Both the position numbers and the translations under genes were made by a program. A stretch of 64,000 nt of DNA from a virus: positions 62,001-126,000 of IMG/VR virus record IMGVR_UViG_3300022752_000025; one strand, written 5' to 3'. Shown one piece after another: positions 8,125 to 14,927 of the stretch. The number at the start of each line of letters is the position of its first letter. The stretch's first letter is position 1. The notes beneath the pieces are model-generated. The model was not told where the DNA came from. It was given only the letters and a program-made list of their open reading frames with translations, and did not search any database.

Positions 8125-8767
8125 TGTTATTTTTATTATCTATAATAACAAAAGAAGCTCTTTCTTCACAAAAACTACCACTATTTATATACTTATCATT
8201 TATTTCTGCTATGTGAGAATGACCACAAATTACTTTATCATAACCATTAAAATCAATATATTTAAGGGCATTTTTCTTCATATCTCCGCTTTTTTCAATA
8301 AAATTATTTGTCTTATGCTTTAATAATTTAAAAAAATCATCTGCAAATTGGGTATGTTGTCTAACAAAATAATATAATTTAACTATTATATTGGTAATCC
8401 ATTTAAATCTGGTGAAATAAATATCAAATATATCTCCGTGAACAATTAATATTTTTTCATTTTTTAATTCAATTATATGTTCATTTTTACAATCAAATCC
8501 TAGAAGTATGCTCATAAATTCAGCTTTAAGAAAACAATGATTCCCGATCAAATAAATAATCTTACATTTTTTAGAAAGTTTGCGTAATTTTGAAAGAACC
8601 TTCCAATGACTTTTGCACAATCTGTTTAGATTATGATGGTCAAAAAGATCACCAGCAATAATAATTGTTTTTGCTTTGTGTTTTTTTAAAACTTTCAACA
8701 AAATATCTACCTTACAATTTTTATCTCCAAGATGAATGTCTGAAATTATCAGATATTTGTTAGTCAT
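8105..8767 (-). CDS. Calcineurin-like metallophosphoesterase
   Basis: 220 aa. Metal-binding motifs of the family are in order: ISDIHLG (Asp10, His12), AGDLFDHH, LIGNHC, VHGDIFD and GHSHIA. The overall layout and length resemble UDP-2,3-diacylglucosamine hydrolase (LpxH)-like enzymes and other small phosphodiesterases; the substrate cannot be told from sequence. Its ATG overlaps the stop of a 49-aa membrane protein gene, indicating coupling. Confidence 0.8.
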   Translation of the reverse strand: MTNKYLIISDIHLGDKNCKVDILLKVLKKHKAKTIIIAGDLFDHHNLNRLCKSHWKVLSKLRKLSKKCKIIYLIGNHCFLKAEFMSILLGFDCKNEHIIELKNEKILIVHGDIFDIYFTRFKWITNIIVKLYYFVRQHTQFADDFFKLLKHKTNNFIEKSGDMKKNALKYIDFNGYDKVICGHSHIAEINDKYINSGSFCEERASFVIIDNKNNIDLIKL

Positions 8768-8913
8768 TTGGCAATTTTTTTATGTATTTCAGCGAGAGTT
8801 ATAAGAATAAAAGATAATAATATTGCTATTGATAATAGATATTCTTCACTAATTATTGAATATATTAGAGATAGTGTCCCAGCGAATGTAATTATATTTT
8901 GAATTATAGTCAT
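8764..8913 (-). CDS. 49-aa single membrane-helix protein
   Basis: Short frame beginning MTIIQNIITFAGTLSLIY and ending AEIHKKIAK, with two hydrophobic stretches (about 5-20 and 26-41). It overlaps the upstream nuclease-like gene by 4 nt (ATGA) and the downstream phosphoesterase gene by 4 nt (ATGA), which strongly supports it as a real translated gene. Function unknown; a small inner-membrane protein. Confidence 0.6.
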   Translation of the reverse strand: MTIIQNIITFAGTLSLIYSIISEEYLLSIAILLSFILITLAEIHKKIAK

Positions 8914-9392
8914 AGTTTATCCATTTTGCTTAGAGGCACAATCCAATTATCGGGATTAAATCTACCATATCTTTTAGCGGTTTTATTTTCATCAAAATTC
9001 TTTCTTGAGATTTTACCTAATAATTCTACTGATGACAACTTCTTTTTGTCTACTCTTGCAAGAATATATGTTTCTGGATTTTTTGTTTGAAATTCTTTTT
9101 GCTTAATCTTTAACTCTGGCTCTCCTTCCCCAAAATATGTAATGGTTTTAACTTCTACTTTATTAAAGTCTTGCCCTTTATCTCTGATAGCATAAATCTC
9201 CTCATCAATCTTTTCGCCAGTAAATTTAGCATAAGCCATTTCGCCAATTAATCCTATCGTATGAGGGTCATATACAGAACCTTCTTTCATAAGAATACCA
9301 CGATTTCTTATAAAAGTATTTTTAGCGTTATGTCTTTTTTTGGCTAATTTTTTAGCAAAAAAAACTTCTTCTTTGGTTAAATTAATAATCAT
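8910..9392 (-). CDS. Putative PD-(D/E)XK-type nuclease
   Basis: 160 aa. The pattern HTIGLIGEMAYAKFTG, a conserved acidic residue before it, and QDFNKVEVKTIT (D...ExK) look like the catalytic core of a restriction-endonuclease-like fold. A positively charged middle part could bind DNA. No close family is recognised, so the nuclease call is inference. Overlaps uvsE upstream by 4 nt and a small membrane gene downstream by 4 nt. Confidence 0.55.
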   Translation of the reverse strand: MIINLTKEEVFFAKKLAKKRHNAKNTFIRNRGILMKEGSVYDPHTIGLIGEMAYAKFTGEKIDEEIYAIRDKGQDFNKVEVKTITYFGEGEPELKIKQKEFQTKNPETYILARVDKKKLSSVELLGKISRKNFDENKTAKRYGRFNPDNWIVPLSKMDKL

Positions 9393-10288
9393 ATATTGGC
9401 AAAAGATTGTTCTTTCATTTTTAATTCAAAATCAATATCTACATTATGTCCGTATGTATCGGGCAAACAAGTAGCGTAGTCTGCGTGTTTGCGAGGATTT
9501 TTATGTCCAACAATACTTTCTGAATAATGGAATAATGGAATATGATTACCCCAAGTGATTCTTGCAAGATGAAACGCTTGTTCTTCTGATAAATTATCTG
9601 GATGACATTTGTGATGAAGATAATCAAAAGTAATTGGAATATTGGAAACAGAATGAAAATATTTCATAAGTCTTTTAATAGACCAACAAGTATTTTTATC
9701 GTCATTCTCAATAACTAATCTAGACTTAACATCATTTGATAGTCTTTCAAAATTACTCATAAACTTCTTTACTACATCATTAAGATTGCCTTTTGCATTA
9801 TGTATGTGCATATTCATAGGTGCATCATAGTTTAGTGGGCAACCAATTTGCGTCATAAACCAACCATAGTGATTTAATTCTTTGATTGTTTTATCTACTG
9901 CGTTGTCGTTATCACTAGCAAGGACATTAAACTCGCTAGGATGACAGGAAATGCGAACATTGGTAGATTGAACTAGATTCTTGATATTATTAAATTGATC
10001 TACAATCCTATTATAGTCTGGCAAGTCTTGTAATGATACATTAGCTTTATCATAAGTAATAAGAGGAAATAAATCAGAAGAAAGTCTATATGTATGATTA
10101 TTGTCAGCACAATATTTGATATATTGGTATGTGGTAGTCATATTATTGAGTATTCTAGAAGAAAGAGCAGAAAGAGCCTCTTGCCTTGGTAGACTAGAAA
10201 ATCTAGCGTAAGTCATAGTATTAAACTTGATTGGTTCATCTCTTTCTGCAAGAGATAAAACGATACAGCAAACACCTTTTCTACTCAT
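9389..10288 (-). CDS. uvsE: UV damage endonuclease (UvsE/UVDE family)
   Basis: 299 aa, the usual length of bacterial UvsE. Landmarks: the N-terminal CCIVLSL opening, RFSSLP, SSDLFPLITY, the metal-site block VRISCHPSEFNVL, MHIHNAKGN, LVIENDDKNTCW and FDYLHHKCHP, all fitting the TIM-barrel family with His and Glu metal ligands. The enzyme nicks 5' of UV lesions and starts repair without photoreactivation. First gene of its operon with a promoter 6 nt before the ATG. Confidence 0.88.
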   Translation of the reverse strand: MSRKGVCCIVLSLAERDEPIKFNTMTYARFSSLPRQEALSALSSRILNNMTTTYQYIKYCADNNHTYRLSSDLFPLITYDKANVSLQDLPDYNRIVDQFNNIKNLVQSTNVRISCHPSEFNVLASDNDNAVDKTIKELNHYGWFMTQIGCPLNYDAPMNMHIHNAKGNLNDVVKKFMSNFERLSNDVKSRLVIENDDKNTCWSIKRLMKYFHSVSNIPITFDYLHHKCHPDNLSEEQAFHLARITWGNHIPLFHYSESIVGHKNPRKHADYATCLPDTYGHNVDIDFELKMKEQSFANI

Positions 10289-10294
10289 ACTACC

Positions 10295-10323
10295 ATATTA
10301 ATCTAAAACACAAGAATAGTCAA
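10295..10323 (-). promoter_or_regulatory. Sigma70-like promoter for uvsE
   Basis: Minus strand TTGACT (10323-10318), 17-nt spacer, TAATAT (10300-10295), 6 nt to the uvsE ATG. Confidence 0.6.
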
Positions 10324-10334
10324 GCACAGATAAA

Positions 10335-10520
10335 TTATCTATAAATATATGTAGATGAACCATTTTGTTTTTTTAATTCTTTTTTAATCAACAATTTTTC
10401 TTTTTCCTCTAACCAGTTTATACTATCATAGTTTTGTTTAAACCTATTAGAAAAACAGCTCCTTGGCGAATCCCCTTTGCCAGCTCCTTTATTTGGCTTA
10501 TTTTCGTTCATATTTGGCAT
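10335..10520 (-). CDS. Small phage protein with GKGDSPR motif
   Basis: 61 aa. The N-terminus NKGAGKGDSPRSCFSNRFKQNYDSIN matches a short protein type (G-K-G-D-x-P-R) frequent in large phages with unknown role. The start codon ATGCCAAATA lies inside one copy of the 26-bp repeat of this region, so repeat and gene start are linked. Confidence 0.65.
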   Translation of the reverse strand: MPNMNENKPNKGAGKGDSPRSCFSNRFKQNYDSINWLEEKEKLLIKKELKKQNGSSTYIYR

Positions 10521-10536
10521 TTTTTTGTTAGCAAAT
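10511..10536 (+). repeat. 26-bp interspersed repeat, copy 1
   Basis: TATTTGGCAT...GTTAGCAAAT. It contains, on the minus strand, the start codon of the GKGDSPR gene. The outer ends ATTTG and CAAAT are inverted. Confidence 0.75.
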
Positions 10537-10541
10537 AAGCA

Positions 10542-10567
10542 TATTTGGCTATATCCTGTTAGTAAAT
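10542..10567 (+). repeat. 26-bp interspersed repeat, copy 2
   Basis: TATTTGGCTA...GTTAGTAAAT, the same 26-nt length as the other copies; the centre (ATATCC) is diverged. Confidence 0.7.
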
Positions 10568-10573
10568 AGGATA

Positions 10574-10599
10574 TATTTGGGATTTTTTTGTTAACAAAT
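10574..10599 (+). repeat. 26-bp interspersed repeat, copy 3
   Basis: TATTTGGGAT...GTTAACAAAT, ending just before the stop codon end of the secreted-protein gene at 10601. Confidence 0.75.
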
Positions 10600-10600
10600 A

Positions 10601-10900
10601 TTACTTTTTAAAATCACCAAGATCGCGATCAAAAGAAAATTTTCCAGGTTTTTCTACAAGACCCTGATAAGTTTCTTCTGTGCATCCAGCCATTTCAGTA
10701 AATGGTGCTATTACTGCGAAAATTCCAAAAGCACCAATAGTCGCAGCAGATGAAATTGGACGAACAACCGCGACATCTCCAGCAGCTAAAAATCCGTTTG
10801 ATACATCGAAATCTTCGTCTATATTTGGTTGATTAACATCAGCAAATGATAATGACGCAATAATAATTGAGACAGAAATAATAGTTTTAATTTTATTCAT
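10601..10900 (-). CDS. Small secreted (signal-peptide) protein
   Basis: 99 aa. MNKIKTIISVSIIIASLSFA is a typical Sec signal peptide with likely cleavage after SFA; the mature part is about 79 residues and contains one cysteine. A Gly/Ala-rich hydrophobic stretch (SSAATIGAFGIFAVIAPF) could form a membrane segment. No family recognised. It has its own strong promoter and is flanked by copies of the 26-bp repeat, so it looks like an independent accessory cassette. Confidence 0.65.
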   Translation of the reverse strand: MNKIKTIISVSIIIASLSFADVNQPNIDEDFDVSNGFLAAGDVAVVRPISSAATIGAFGIFAVIAPFTEMAGCTEETYQGLVEKPGKFSFDRDLGDFKK

Positions 10901-10906
10901 AATAAT

Positions 10907-10935
10907 ATTATATCTAAATATAATAAAAAGTCAAG
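10907..10935 (-). promoter_or_regulatory. Sigma70-like promoter for secreted protein gene
   Basis: Minus strand TTGACT (10935-10930), 17-nt spacer, TATAAT (10912-10907), 6 nt to the ATG. Near-consensus and leaderless. Confidence 0.7.
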
Positions 10936-10939
10936 TATT

Positions 10940-10965
10940 ATTTGGCATTTTTTGGTTAGTAAATA
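10940..10965 (+). repeat. 26-bp interspersed repeat, copy 4
   Basis: TATTTGGCAT...GTTAGTAAAT, overlapping the last codons of the gene ending at 10956. Confidence 0.75.
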
Positions 10966-11177
10966 TCATTTTTTTTAGGTATAAAATTGACCAATGCCTC
11001 ATCTCCATATACCTTAAAAGAATAAAGTTTATAATTTTTTCTTTCTAACATAGATCTTAATTCATTAACATATTCACTTTTAAGATAAACAACTACGCTT
11101 TTTTCATTCTCCATATCTATACCATATTCATCTGAAAATTCAGAACAAATTGCAAGGGCTTCGGTTTGATTGCTCAT
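10956..11177 (-). CDS. Small phage protein, paralogue of 61-330
   Basis: 73 aa. Shares the arrangement ICSEFSDEYGI ... YGDEALVNF with the 89-aa product at 61-330 but lacks its acidic tail. Function unknown. It is preceded by the GTGTAAT late-type motif (14 nt before the ATG) and lies between two copies of the 26-bp repeat. Confidence 0.65.
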   Translation of the reverse strand: MSNQTEALAICSEFSDEYGIDMENEKSVVVYLKSEYVNELRSMLERKNYKLYSFKVYGDEALVNFIPKKNDIY

Positions 11178-11191
11178 ATATGTTATTTATT

Positions 11192-11198
11192 ATTACAC
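11192..11198 (-). promoter_or_regulatory. GTGTAAT late-type motif
   Basis: GTGTAAT on the minus strand, 14 nt before the ATG of the 73-aa gene. Same motif as in front of many virion-type genes of this window. Confidence 0.5.
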
Positions 11199-11204
11199 TT
11201 TATA

Positions 11205-11230
11205 TATTTGGTGTTTTTTCGTTAGTAAAT
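11205..11230 (+). repeat. 26-bp interspersed repeat, copy 5
   Basis: TATTTGGTGT...GTTAGTAAAT, in the intergenic gap between two divergent late-type motifs. Confidence 0.75.
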
Positions 11231-11264
11231 TTGGTTATATATATGATATGTAGTTAAATATTCT

Positions 11265-11271
11265 GTGTAAT
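11265..11271 (+). promoter_or_regulatory. GTGTAAT late-type motif
   Basis: GTGTAAT, 7 nt before the GTG start codon at 11279. Confidence 0.55.
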
Positions 11272-11278
11272 TTTATTA

Positions 11279-11473
11279 GTGAATCCTAAGTATAAAATTA
11301 ATGATAAAGTAAAGTTTTTTTGTAAGTATAAAAATGAAAAAGTAATAGGCGAAATAATAAATATTAGACAAGCAAAATATAATTGGGATTATAGTATTAG
11401 ATATCATATTTATATTGACTTACTTTATGTTCAATGGGTAAATCAACAAGATATCATTGAAAAAGTAAAATAA
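11279..11473 (+). CDS. Small SH3/KOW-like protein
   Basis: 64 aa starting with GTG. The sequence KYKINDKVKFFCKYKNEKVIGEIINIRQ looks like a small beta-barrel (SH3/KOW-like) protein such as those that modulate nucleic-acid or protein contacts. The GTG lies 7 nt after a GTGTAAT motif, which decides the start. It reads against the neighbouring minus-strand genes and tRNAs. Confidence 0.55.
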   Translation: MNPKYKINDKVKFFCKYKNEKVIGEIINIRQAKYNWDYSIRYHIYIDLLYVQWVNQQDIIEKVK

Positions 11474-11494
11474 AATTTAAAATTATTAACTATA

Positions 11495-11582
11495 TGGAAC
11501 GAGTAGGATTCGAACCTACGGATGATATTAAACCATCGGAAGTTTAGTAAACTTCTGCTTTAGACCACTCAGCCATCGTTCC
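11495..11582 (-). tRNA. tRNA-Ser(ACU), class II
   Basis: 88 nt. Acceptor stem GGAACGA/TCGTTCC is perfect; the T arm is GTAGG-TTCGAAT-CCTAC; the anticodon stem is GAAGT/ACTTC with loop TTACTAA, so the anticodon is ACU (reads AGU serine codons). A long variable arm (GATG/CATC) supports a class II tRNA. The discriminator base is A rather than the G usual for tRNA-Ser, and A34 is unusual because this tRNA normally has GCU. CCA is not encoded. Confidence 0.85.
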
Positions 11583-11591
11583 AAAATAACT

Positions 11592-11666
11592 TCGGGGTAG
11601 CAGGATTTGAACCTGCGACCTTCTGCTCCCAAAGCAGACGCACTAGCCAAGCTGTGCTACACCCCG
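11592..11666 (-). tRNA. tRNA-Pro(UGG)
   Basis: 75 nt. Acceptor CGGGGTG/TACCCCG (one G-U pair), anticodon stem TCTGC/GCAGA with loop TTTGGGA (anticodon UGG, proline), T arm GCAGG-TTCAAAT-CCTGC, discriminator A. Second of a cluster of three tRNAs on the minus strand. Confidence 0.92.
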
Positions 11667-11670
11667 AATT

Positions 11671-11742
11671 CTCCCAAACTAGGACTTGAACCTAGAACGG
11701 CCTCGTTAACAGCGAGGTGCTCTACCTTTGAGCTATTTGGGA
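11671..11742 (-). tRNA. tRNA-Asn(GUU)
   Basis: 72 nt. Acceptor TCCCAAA/TTTGGGA, discriminator G, anticodon stem CCTCG/CGAGG with loop CTGTTAA (anticodon GUU, asparagine), T arm CTAGG-TTCAAGT-CCTAG. AAU is a common codon in this AT-rich genome. Confidence 0.92.
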
Positions 11743-11755
11743 ATATACTTTATTA

Positions 11756-11781
11756 TATTTGATATTTATTAATTAGTAAAT
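11756..11781 (+). repeat. 26-bp interspersed repeat, copy 6 (diverged)
   Basis: TATTTGATAT...ATTAGTAAAT. It closes the accessory strip next to the end of the methyltransferase gene; with copy 5 it brackets the SH3-like gene and the three tRNAs. Confidence 0.6.
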
Positions 11782-12363
11782 TTAATATTTACTATCTGGA
11801 GGATTTTTAATAACTACTGGTGGAATTGAATTAATTTTAATTTTTTCTGAAATTTTTTCCATGAAAAGAACTCCGTATTTTTTTATTCTTAACTGTCCGT
11901 GCGCTTTTAAAGTAAATCCCCATTCTTGTATACGGTCAATGAATTTATTTCTTATTTCTAAAGAATGATATTCAATTGCCATCTCATTTATACTTATAAA
12001 ATCTTTGGGTTCAAAATTTTCTGCTATTAACAATTCAAATCCTTCTATATCACTTTTAAGTGCGGTGATATTATTTATATTTATCAAATCTTTAATTTGC
12101 TCTGAATTAGATATATCAACATATTGAATAGATAAATTATTTTTATTTTTATATTTTTCTTTAAAAAAATTAATCTCTCTTATATCTTTATCTATGCCTA
12201 TTACTTTATTCGCACCATTTCTTAAAAAATATATAAAAGAAAATTCTTTCTCATTTTTGACTCCCCATCTTCCACACCCTAAATCAAGCACGTTCTGGTC
12301 TTTGATATTGAAATATTTCCAATGTTCTGATGCGTTTTCTGTTTTTATATTAAAATTAATCAT
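11782..12363 (-). CDS. SAM-dependent methyltransferase (FkbM-like)
   Basis: 193 aa. Motif I reads VLDLGCGRWG, followed by IGIDKDIREINFF (acidic ribose-binding position), and a later ALKSDIEGFELLI block typical of FkbM-type methyltransferases (D-I-E-G). It probably methylates a sugar or a small glycan made by the neighbouring sugar-modifying genes. It is the last gene of the minus-strand glycan cluster. Confidence 0.75.
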   Translation of the reverse strand: MINFNIKTENASEHWKYFNIKDQNVLDLGCGRWGVKNEKEFSFIYFLRNGANKVIGIDKDIREINFFKEKYKNKNNLSIQYVDISNSEQIKDLININNITALKSDIEGFELLIAENFEPKDFISINEMAIEYHSLEIRNKFIDRIQEWGFTLKAHGQLRIKKYGVLFMEKISEKIKINSIPPVVIKNPPDSKY

Positions 12364-12369
12364 TTTTAT

Positions 12370-12774
12370 TTAGTAATTTTTAGATTTCCATTCAAAATTA
12401 AAAAAATCAAACGGCTTTCTATGCTCATCTTTAGGATCATAATCTACATTCGTGCAATTTAAAACCATAGCTTCCTCATTTCCTATCGCGGAAAATCCAT
12501 GCCATATTTTAGGTGGTATGGTTAAAACTGATGAAAATGGAATTAGTACATGTTTTTCACTTTTATTATTAATATCGTCAAATAATCCAACCAAAAGTCT
12601 TCCTTGAAGTAATATAAATCTATCGGTTTGTTTCTCGTGCATATGCCATGCTTTTATAACCCCAGGAAGACATGTAGTTACATATATATGTTTAATTTTT
12701 CCATCTTCTTTTTCTTTAACCAATTCGGCTAACCAGCCACGGTCATCTATAATTTTATTTATTCTTTTATTCAT
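12370..12774 (-). CDS. Cupin sugar 3,5-epimerase-like protein (RmlC/WxcM type)
   Basis: 134 aa. The pattern DDRGWLAEL, then VIKAWHMHEKQTDRFILLQGRLLVGLFD and IPPKIWHGFSAI is the dTDP-4-dehydrorhamnose epimerase-related cupin core, with the histidine pairs expected at the active site. It is shorter than RmlC (about 180 aa), closer to WxcM/FdtA-like epimerase or isomerase domains. It likely acts on a nucleotide sugar. Confidence 0.75.
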   Translation of the reverse strand: MNKRINKIIDDRGWLAELVKEKEDGKIKHIYVTTCLPGVIKAWHMHEKQTDRFILLQGRLLVGLFDDINNKSEKHVLIPFSSVLTIPPKIWHGFSAIGNEEAMVLNCTNVDYDPKDEHRKPFDFFNFEWKSKNY

Positions 12775-12779
12775 TTTTA

Positions 12780-13643
12780 TTAATATTTTTTTGGTGGTGG
12801 GTTGGGGTAGTTTACAATTATACTAGAATTATAAGAGCAATTCTTATTTATTCCATTTAATTTTGTGGACCTTGGAATTCTTACCCTCTTTGGCCAAATC
12901 CAAGGTTGTCCATCTTTATATTCTTTTATAATTAAATCCGCTGTTAAATAATCTAAATCTGGTCCGTAATCATAATATGCTCTGTATTTTGATTTATAGA
13001 TTTCTCCTATTTTGGCGTTCTTGTACAAAGAGAGAATCCATCTCTCGGTTATATAATATAATGGGTATCCACGATGATAACTTTTGCTTAAATCTTTTTC
13101 ATGTTCTATGATATCTGGAAGATTTTTTAAATAAGAAGTTTTTGCCCACCAAAAATTTCCAGAGAAAAATAATCTATGAACATATACATCTATGACGTAT
13201 TTATTATGGTAACTCATGGTTAAATTTGATCCGATTACATCATATCCATCTTCTAATCCTTTTATAGAATATTCATATTTATTTATTAATATAAATTCTA
13301 ACATTTTTCTCCAGGCCCATACGCCTTTCATTTTGTGTGGTCTAGAAACTCCTTTCGCGTGAATATATAATACATACGAGTCGTTTGCTTGTGACCATTT
13401 TTTTAATTCCCTTAAGCAGGCTCTTTCGTAATCTTTAAGATAATTTGAATAATAAATTAGATGTATTTTATTTGTCTTTTCTAATAAAAAATTAACATCT
13501 TCCTTTGACTCCCCTAGATATGTAATATAAATCTTATCAAGATCTTCGAATAATTTACTAGAATGTATCTCTTTAAATTGATCCTCTACAATTTCTTTCC
13601 AATGATTTAAACCGCATATATGCCAAAATATTACTTTTTTCAT
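12780..13643 (-). CDS. Putative glycosyltransferase
   Basis: 287 aa. Features such as YVLYIHAKGVSRPH, an acidic GYDVIGSNLT segment and FSGNFWWAKTSYLKNLPDI occur in a glycosyltransferase-like group found in phages and giant viruses. A few prolines and tyrosines close the C-terminus. The donor and acceptor cannot be told. Lies between a sugar epimerase-like cupin gene and a flavoprotein gene. Confidence 0.6.
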   Translation of the reverse strand: MKKVIFWHICGLNHWKEIVEDQFKEIHSSKLFEDLDKIYITYLGESKEDVNFLLEKTNKIHLIYYSNYLKDYERACLRELKKWSQANDSYVLYIHAKGVSRPHKMKGVWAWRKMLEFILINKYEYSIKGLEDGYDVIGSNLTMSYHNKYVIDVYVHRLFFSGNFWWAKTSYLKNLPDIIEHEKDLSKSYHRGYPLYYITERWILSLYKNAKIGEIYKSKYRAYYDYGPDLDYLTADLIIKEYKDGQPWIWPKRVRIPRSTKLNGINKNCSYNSSIIVNYPNPPPKKY

Positions 13644-13654
13644 TTAATTAGTTT

Positions 13655-14269
13655 TTATTTTAACCAAACAGATGTAGGATTATACGCTTCTGTGTCAAGA
13701 TAGTCCCAAACCTTCCAGTCTTTGTCGCCCTTAGAATATCCAATAATATTAGACAGAAATGCATGAAGGTCTTCAATATGCCAAACATCATCTAATAATT
13801 TTTTGCCAAGATATCTTGATTGATGAGCTACATGATCTGCGTAACTATACGCAAAAGCAGAAAATGGAGGAAGAACACATCCCATAGAGCAAAGAACTCC
13901 CTGCATACGAGAAGCAACTTCTTTTCCTCCAACAGAATGCATGGTTACGATGACTCCAGCTGGTTTGCCTAAAAGATGTTTTTTGCCCTCTATTTCTGTC
14001 ATTTTCTCAAAAAGTTGTTGCATATTCGATCCCCAACTATCCCAATATGTTCCTGTGCAAAAAATTAAAGCATCACTTTCTTTAATAATATGTCTAACTT
14101 TTGGCCAATAGAAATCTTTATGAAGGTGTAAGATTTTAATTGCTATATTTGGATCGATTTTATTAATTTTTTTTCTTATTTTTTTAATAAGAGATCCAGT
14201 ATTTCCATTTTTTCCACCTATAGAGCCATTAATTATGGTAAGAGTTATTTTCTTTTCTAGCGAGTTCAT
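13655..14269 (-). CDS. NAD(P)H-dependent FMN reductase-like flavoprotein
   Basis: 204 aa. Flavodoxin-like fold: TLTIINGSIGGKNGNT (FMN phosphate loop), SDALIFCTGTYWDSWGSNMQQLFEKM (isoalloxazine loop) and GKPAGVIVTMHSVGGKEV, characteristic of the NADPH-dependent FMN reductase family. It may supply reduced flavin (for example to the flavin-dependent ThyX elsewhere in the window) or reduce quinones; this is inference. The start overlaps the next upstream gene by 41 nt; a downstream start is possible. Confidence 0.75.
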   Translation of the reverse strand: MNSLEKKITLTIINGSIGGKNGNTGSLIKKIRKKINKIDPNIAIKILHLHKDFYWPKVRHIIKESDALIFCTGTYWDSWGSNMQQLFEKMTEIEGKKHLLGKPAGVIVTMHSVGGKEVASRMQGVLCSMGCVLPPFSAFAYSYADHVAHQSRYLGKKLLDDVWHIEDLHAFLSNIIGYSKGDKDWKVWDYLDTEAYNPTSVWLK

Positions 14270-14522
14270 TAATATAATCCTTTATAATATTATATAATCT
14301 TGTTTCTTCTGGGTTAGCTTCTCTTTCAATATCCTCAAAATTATAAAATATATATTCTTTTAATTGATGATGTTTGAATCTATGTATGCCTTTTTTATCA
14401 TCTCCATAAACAAATATATATCTAAATGGTAACGATTCATTTTTTAATTTATATAAACTTCCATATTTTGGAAATAGTTGTTTACTTTTATCTAAAAAGT
14501 TTAATATTTTTTTAAAAATCAT
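14229..14522 (-). CDS. Hypothetical protein
   Basis: 97 aa, lysine- and aromatic-rich (MIFKKILNFLDKSKQLFPKYG; FRYIFVYGDDKKGIHRFKHH). No family recognised. Overlaps both neighbours, so it is part of the same operon. Confidence 0.55.
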   Translation of the reverse strand: MIFKKILNFLDKSKQLFPKYGSLYKLKNESLPFRYIFVYGDDKKGIHRFKHHQLKEYIFYNFEDIEREANPEETRLYNIIKDYINELARKENNSYHN

Positions 14523-14722
14523 AAAATCCCAAATACTTTAAGTAGGACTATAGAAGATGCACTTGCTCCAACTAAACTACTAATTGTTCTAATAATTTCT
14601 AATTTATGATTATGATGATCTACCCATATTTCAAAAGGATCTCTTAACTTTCCTCTTGCTAAAAGTTTTTTTCTTTGTTTTTTACTTAATTTTAAGTTAG
14701 AAATATCTTTTAAAGTTATCAT
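14519..14722 (-). CDS. Small membrane-associated hypothetical protein
   Basis: 67 aa. A very basic N-terminal half (KLSKKQRKKLLARGKLRD) is followed by a hydrophobic C-terminal segment (SLVGASASSIVLLKVFGIL), which suggests a tail-anchored small protein. ATGA overlaps with both neighbours support translation. Function unknown. Confidence 0.55.
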   Translation of the reverse strand: MITLKDISNLKLSKKQRKKLLARGKLRDPFEIWVDHHNHKLEIIRTISSLVGASASSIVLLKVFGIL

Positions 14723-14898
14723 TTTTTCTTTCTTTTACTTTTTACTGGTTTCCATATTTTATTATTTGTGTCTAAATTAACGCTCATATGCATGACTTTA
14801 CTGTATAAAGTATAGCCAAATCCATTTCCCCATTTCATGGTAGTAATACTTATTAAATCTCCAATTTTATATAGAATATAAGATAATAAAAACTTCAT
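14719..14898 (-). CDS. 59-aa hypothetical protein
   Basis: Frame starting MKFLLSYILYKIGDLISI and ending with a basic tail KPVKSKRKKK. The stop TGA overlaps the ATG of the next gene (ATGA), the coupling seen throughout this operon, which supports it despite its small size. An N-terminal hydrophobic segment suggests membrane association. A TATAAT lies just upstream of the ATG but no good -35 is seen. Confidence 0.55.
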   Translation of the reverse strand: MKFLLSYILYKIGDLISITTMKWGNGFGYTLYSKVMHMSVNLDTNNKIWKPVKSKRKKK

Positions 14899-14927
14899 AT
14901 ATTATTATACAAGAAATTTCACAAATT

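Noticed and set aside
10511-11781. CRISPR array
   Set aside because: Repeats are only 26 nt with degenerate centres, spacings are irregular and hold genes, and no cas genes are present. The Cas4-like nuclease at 58 kb belongs to the replication module.
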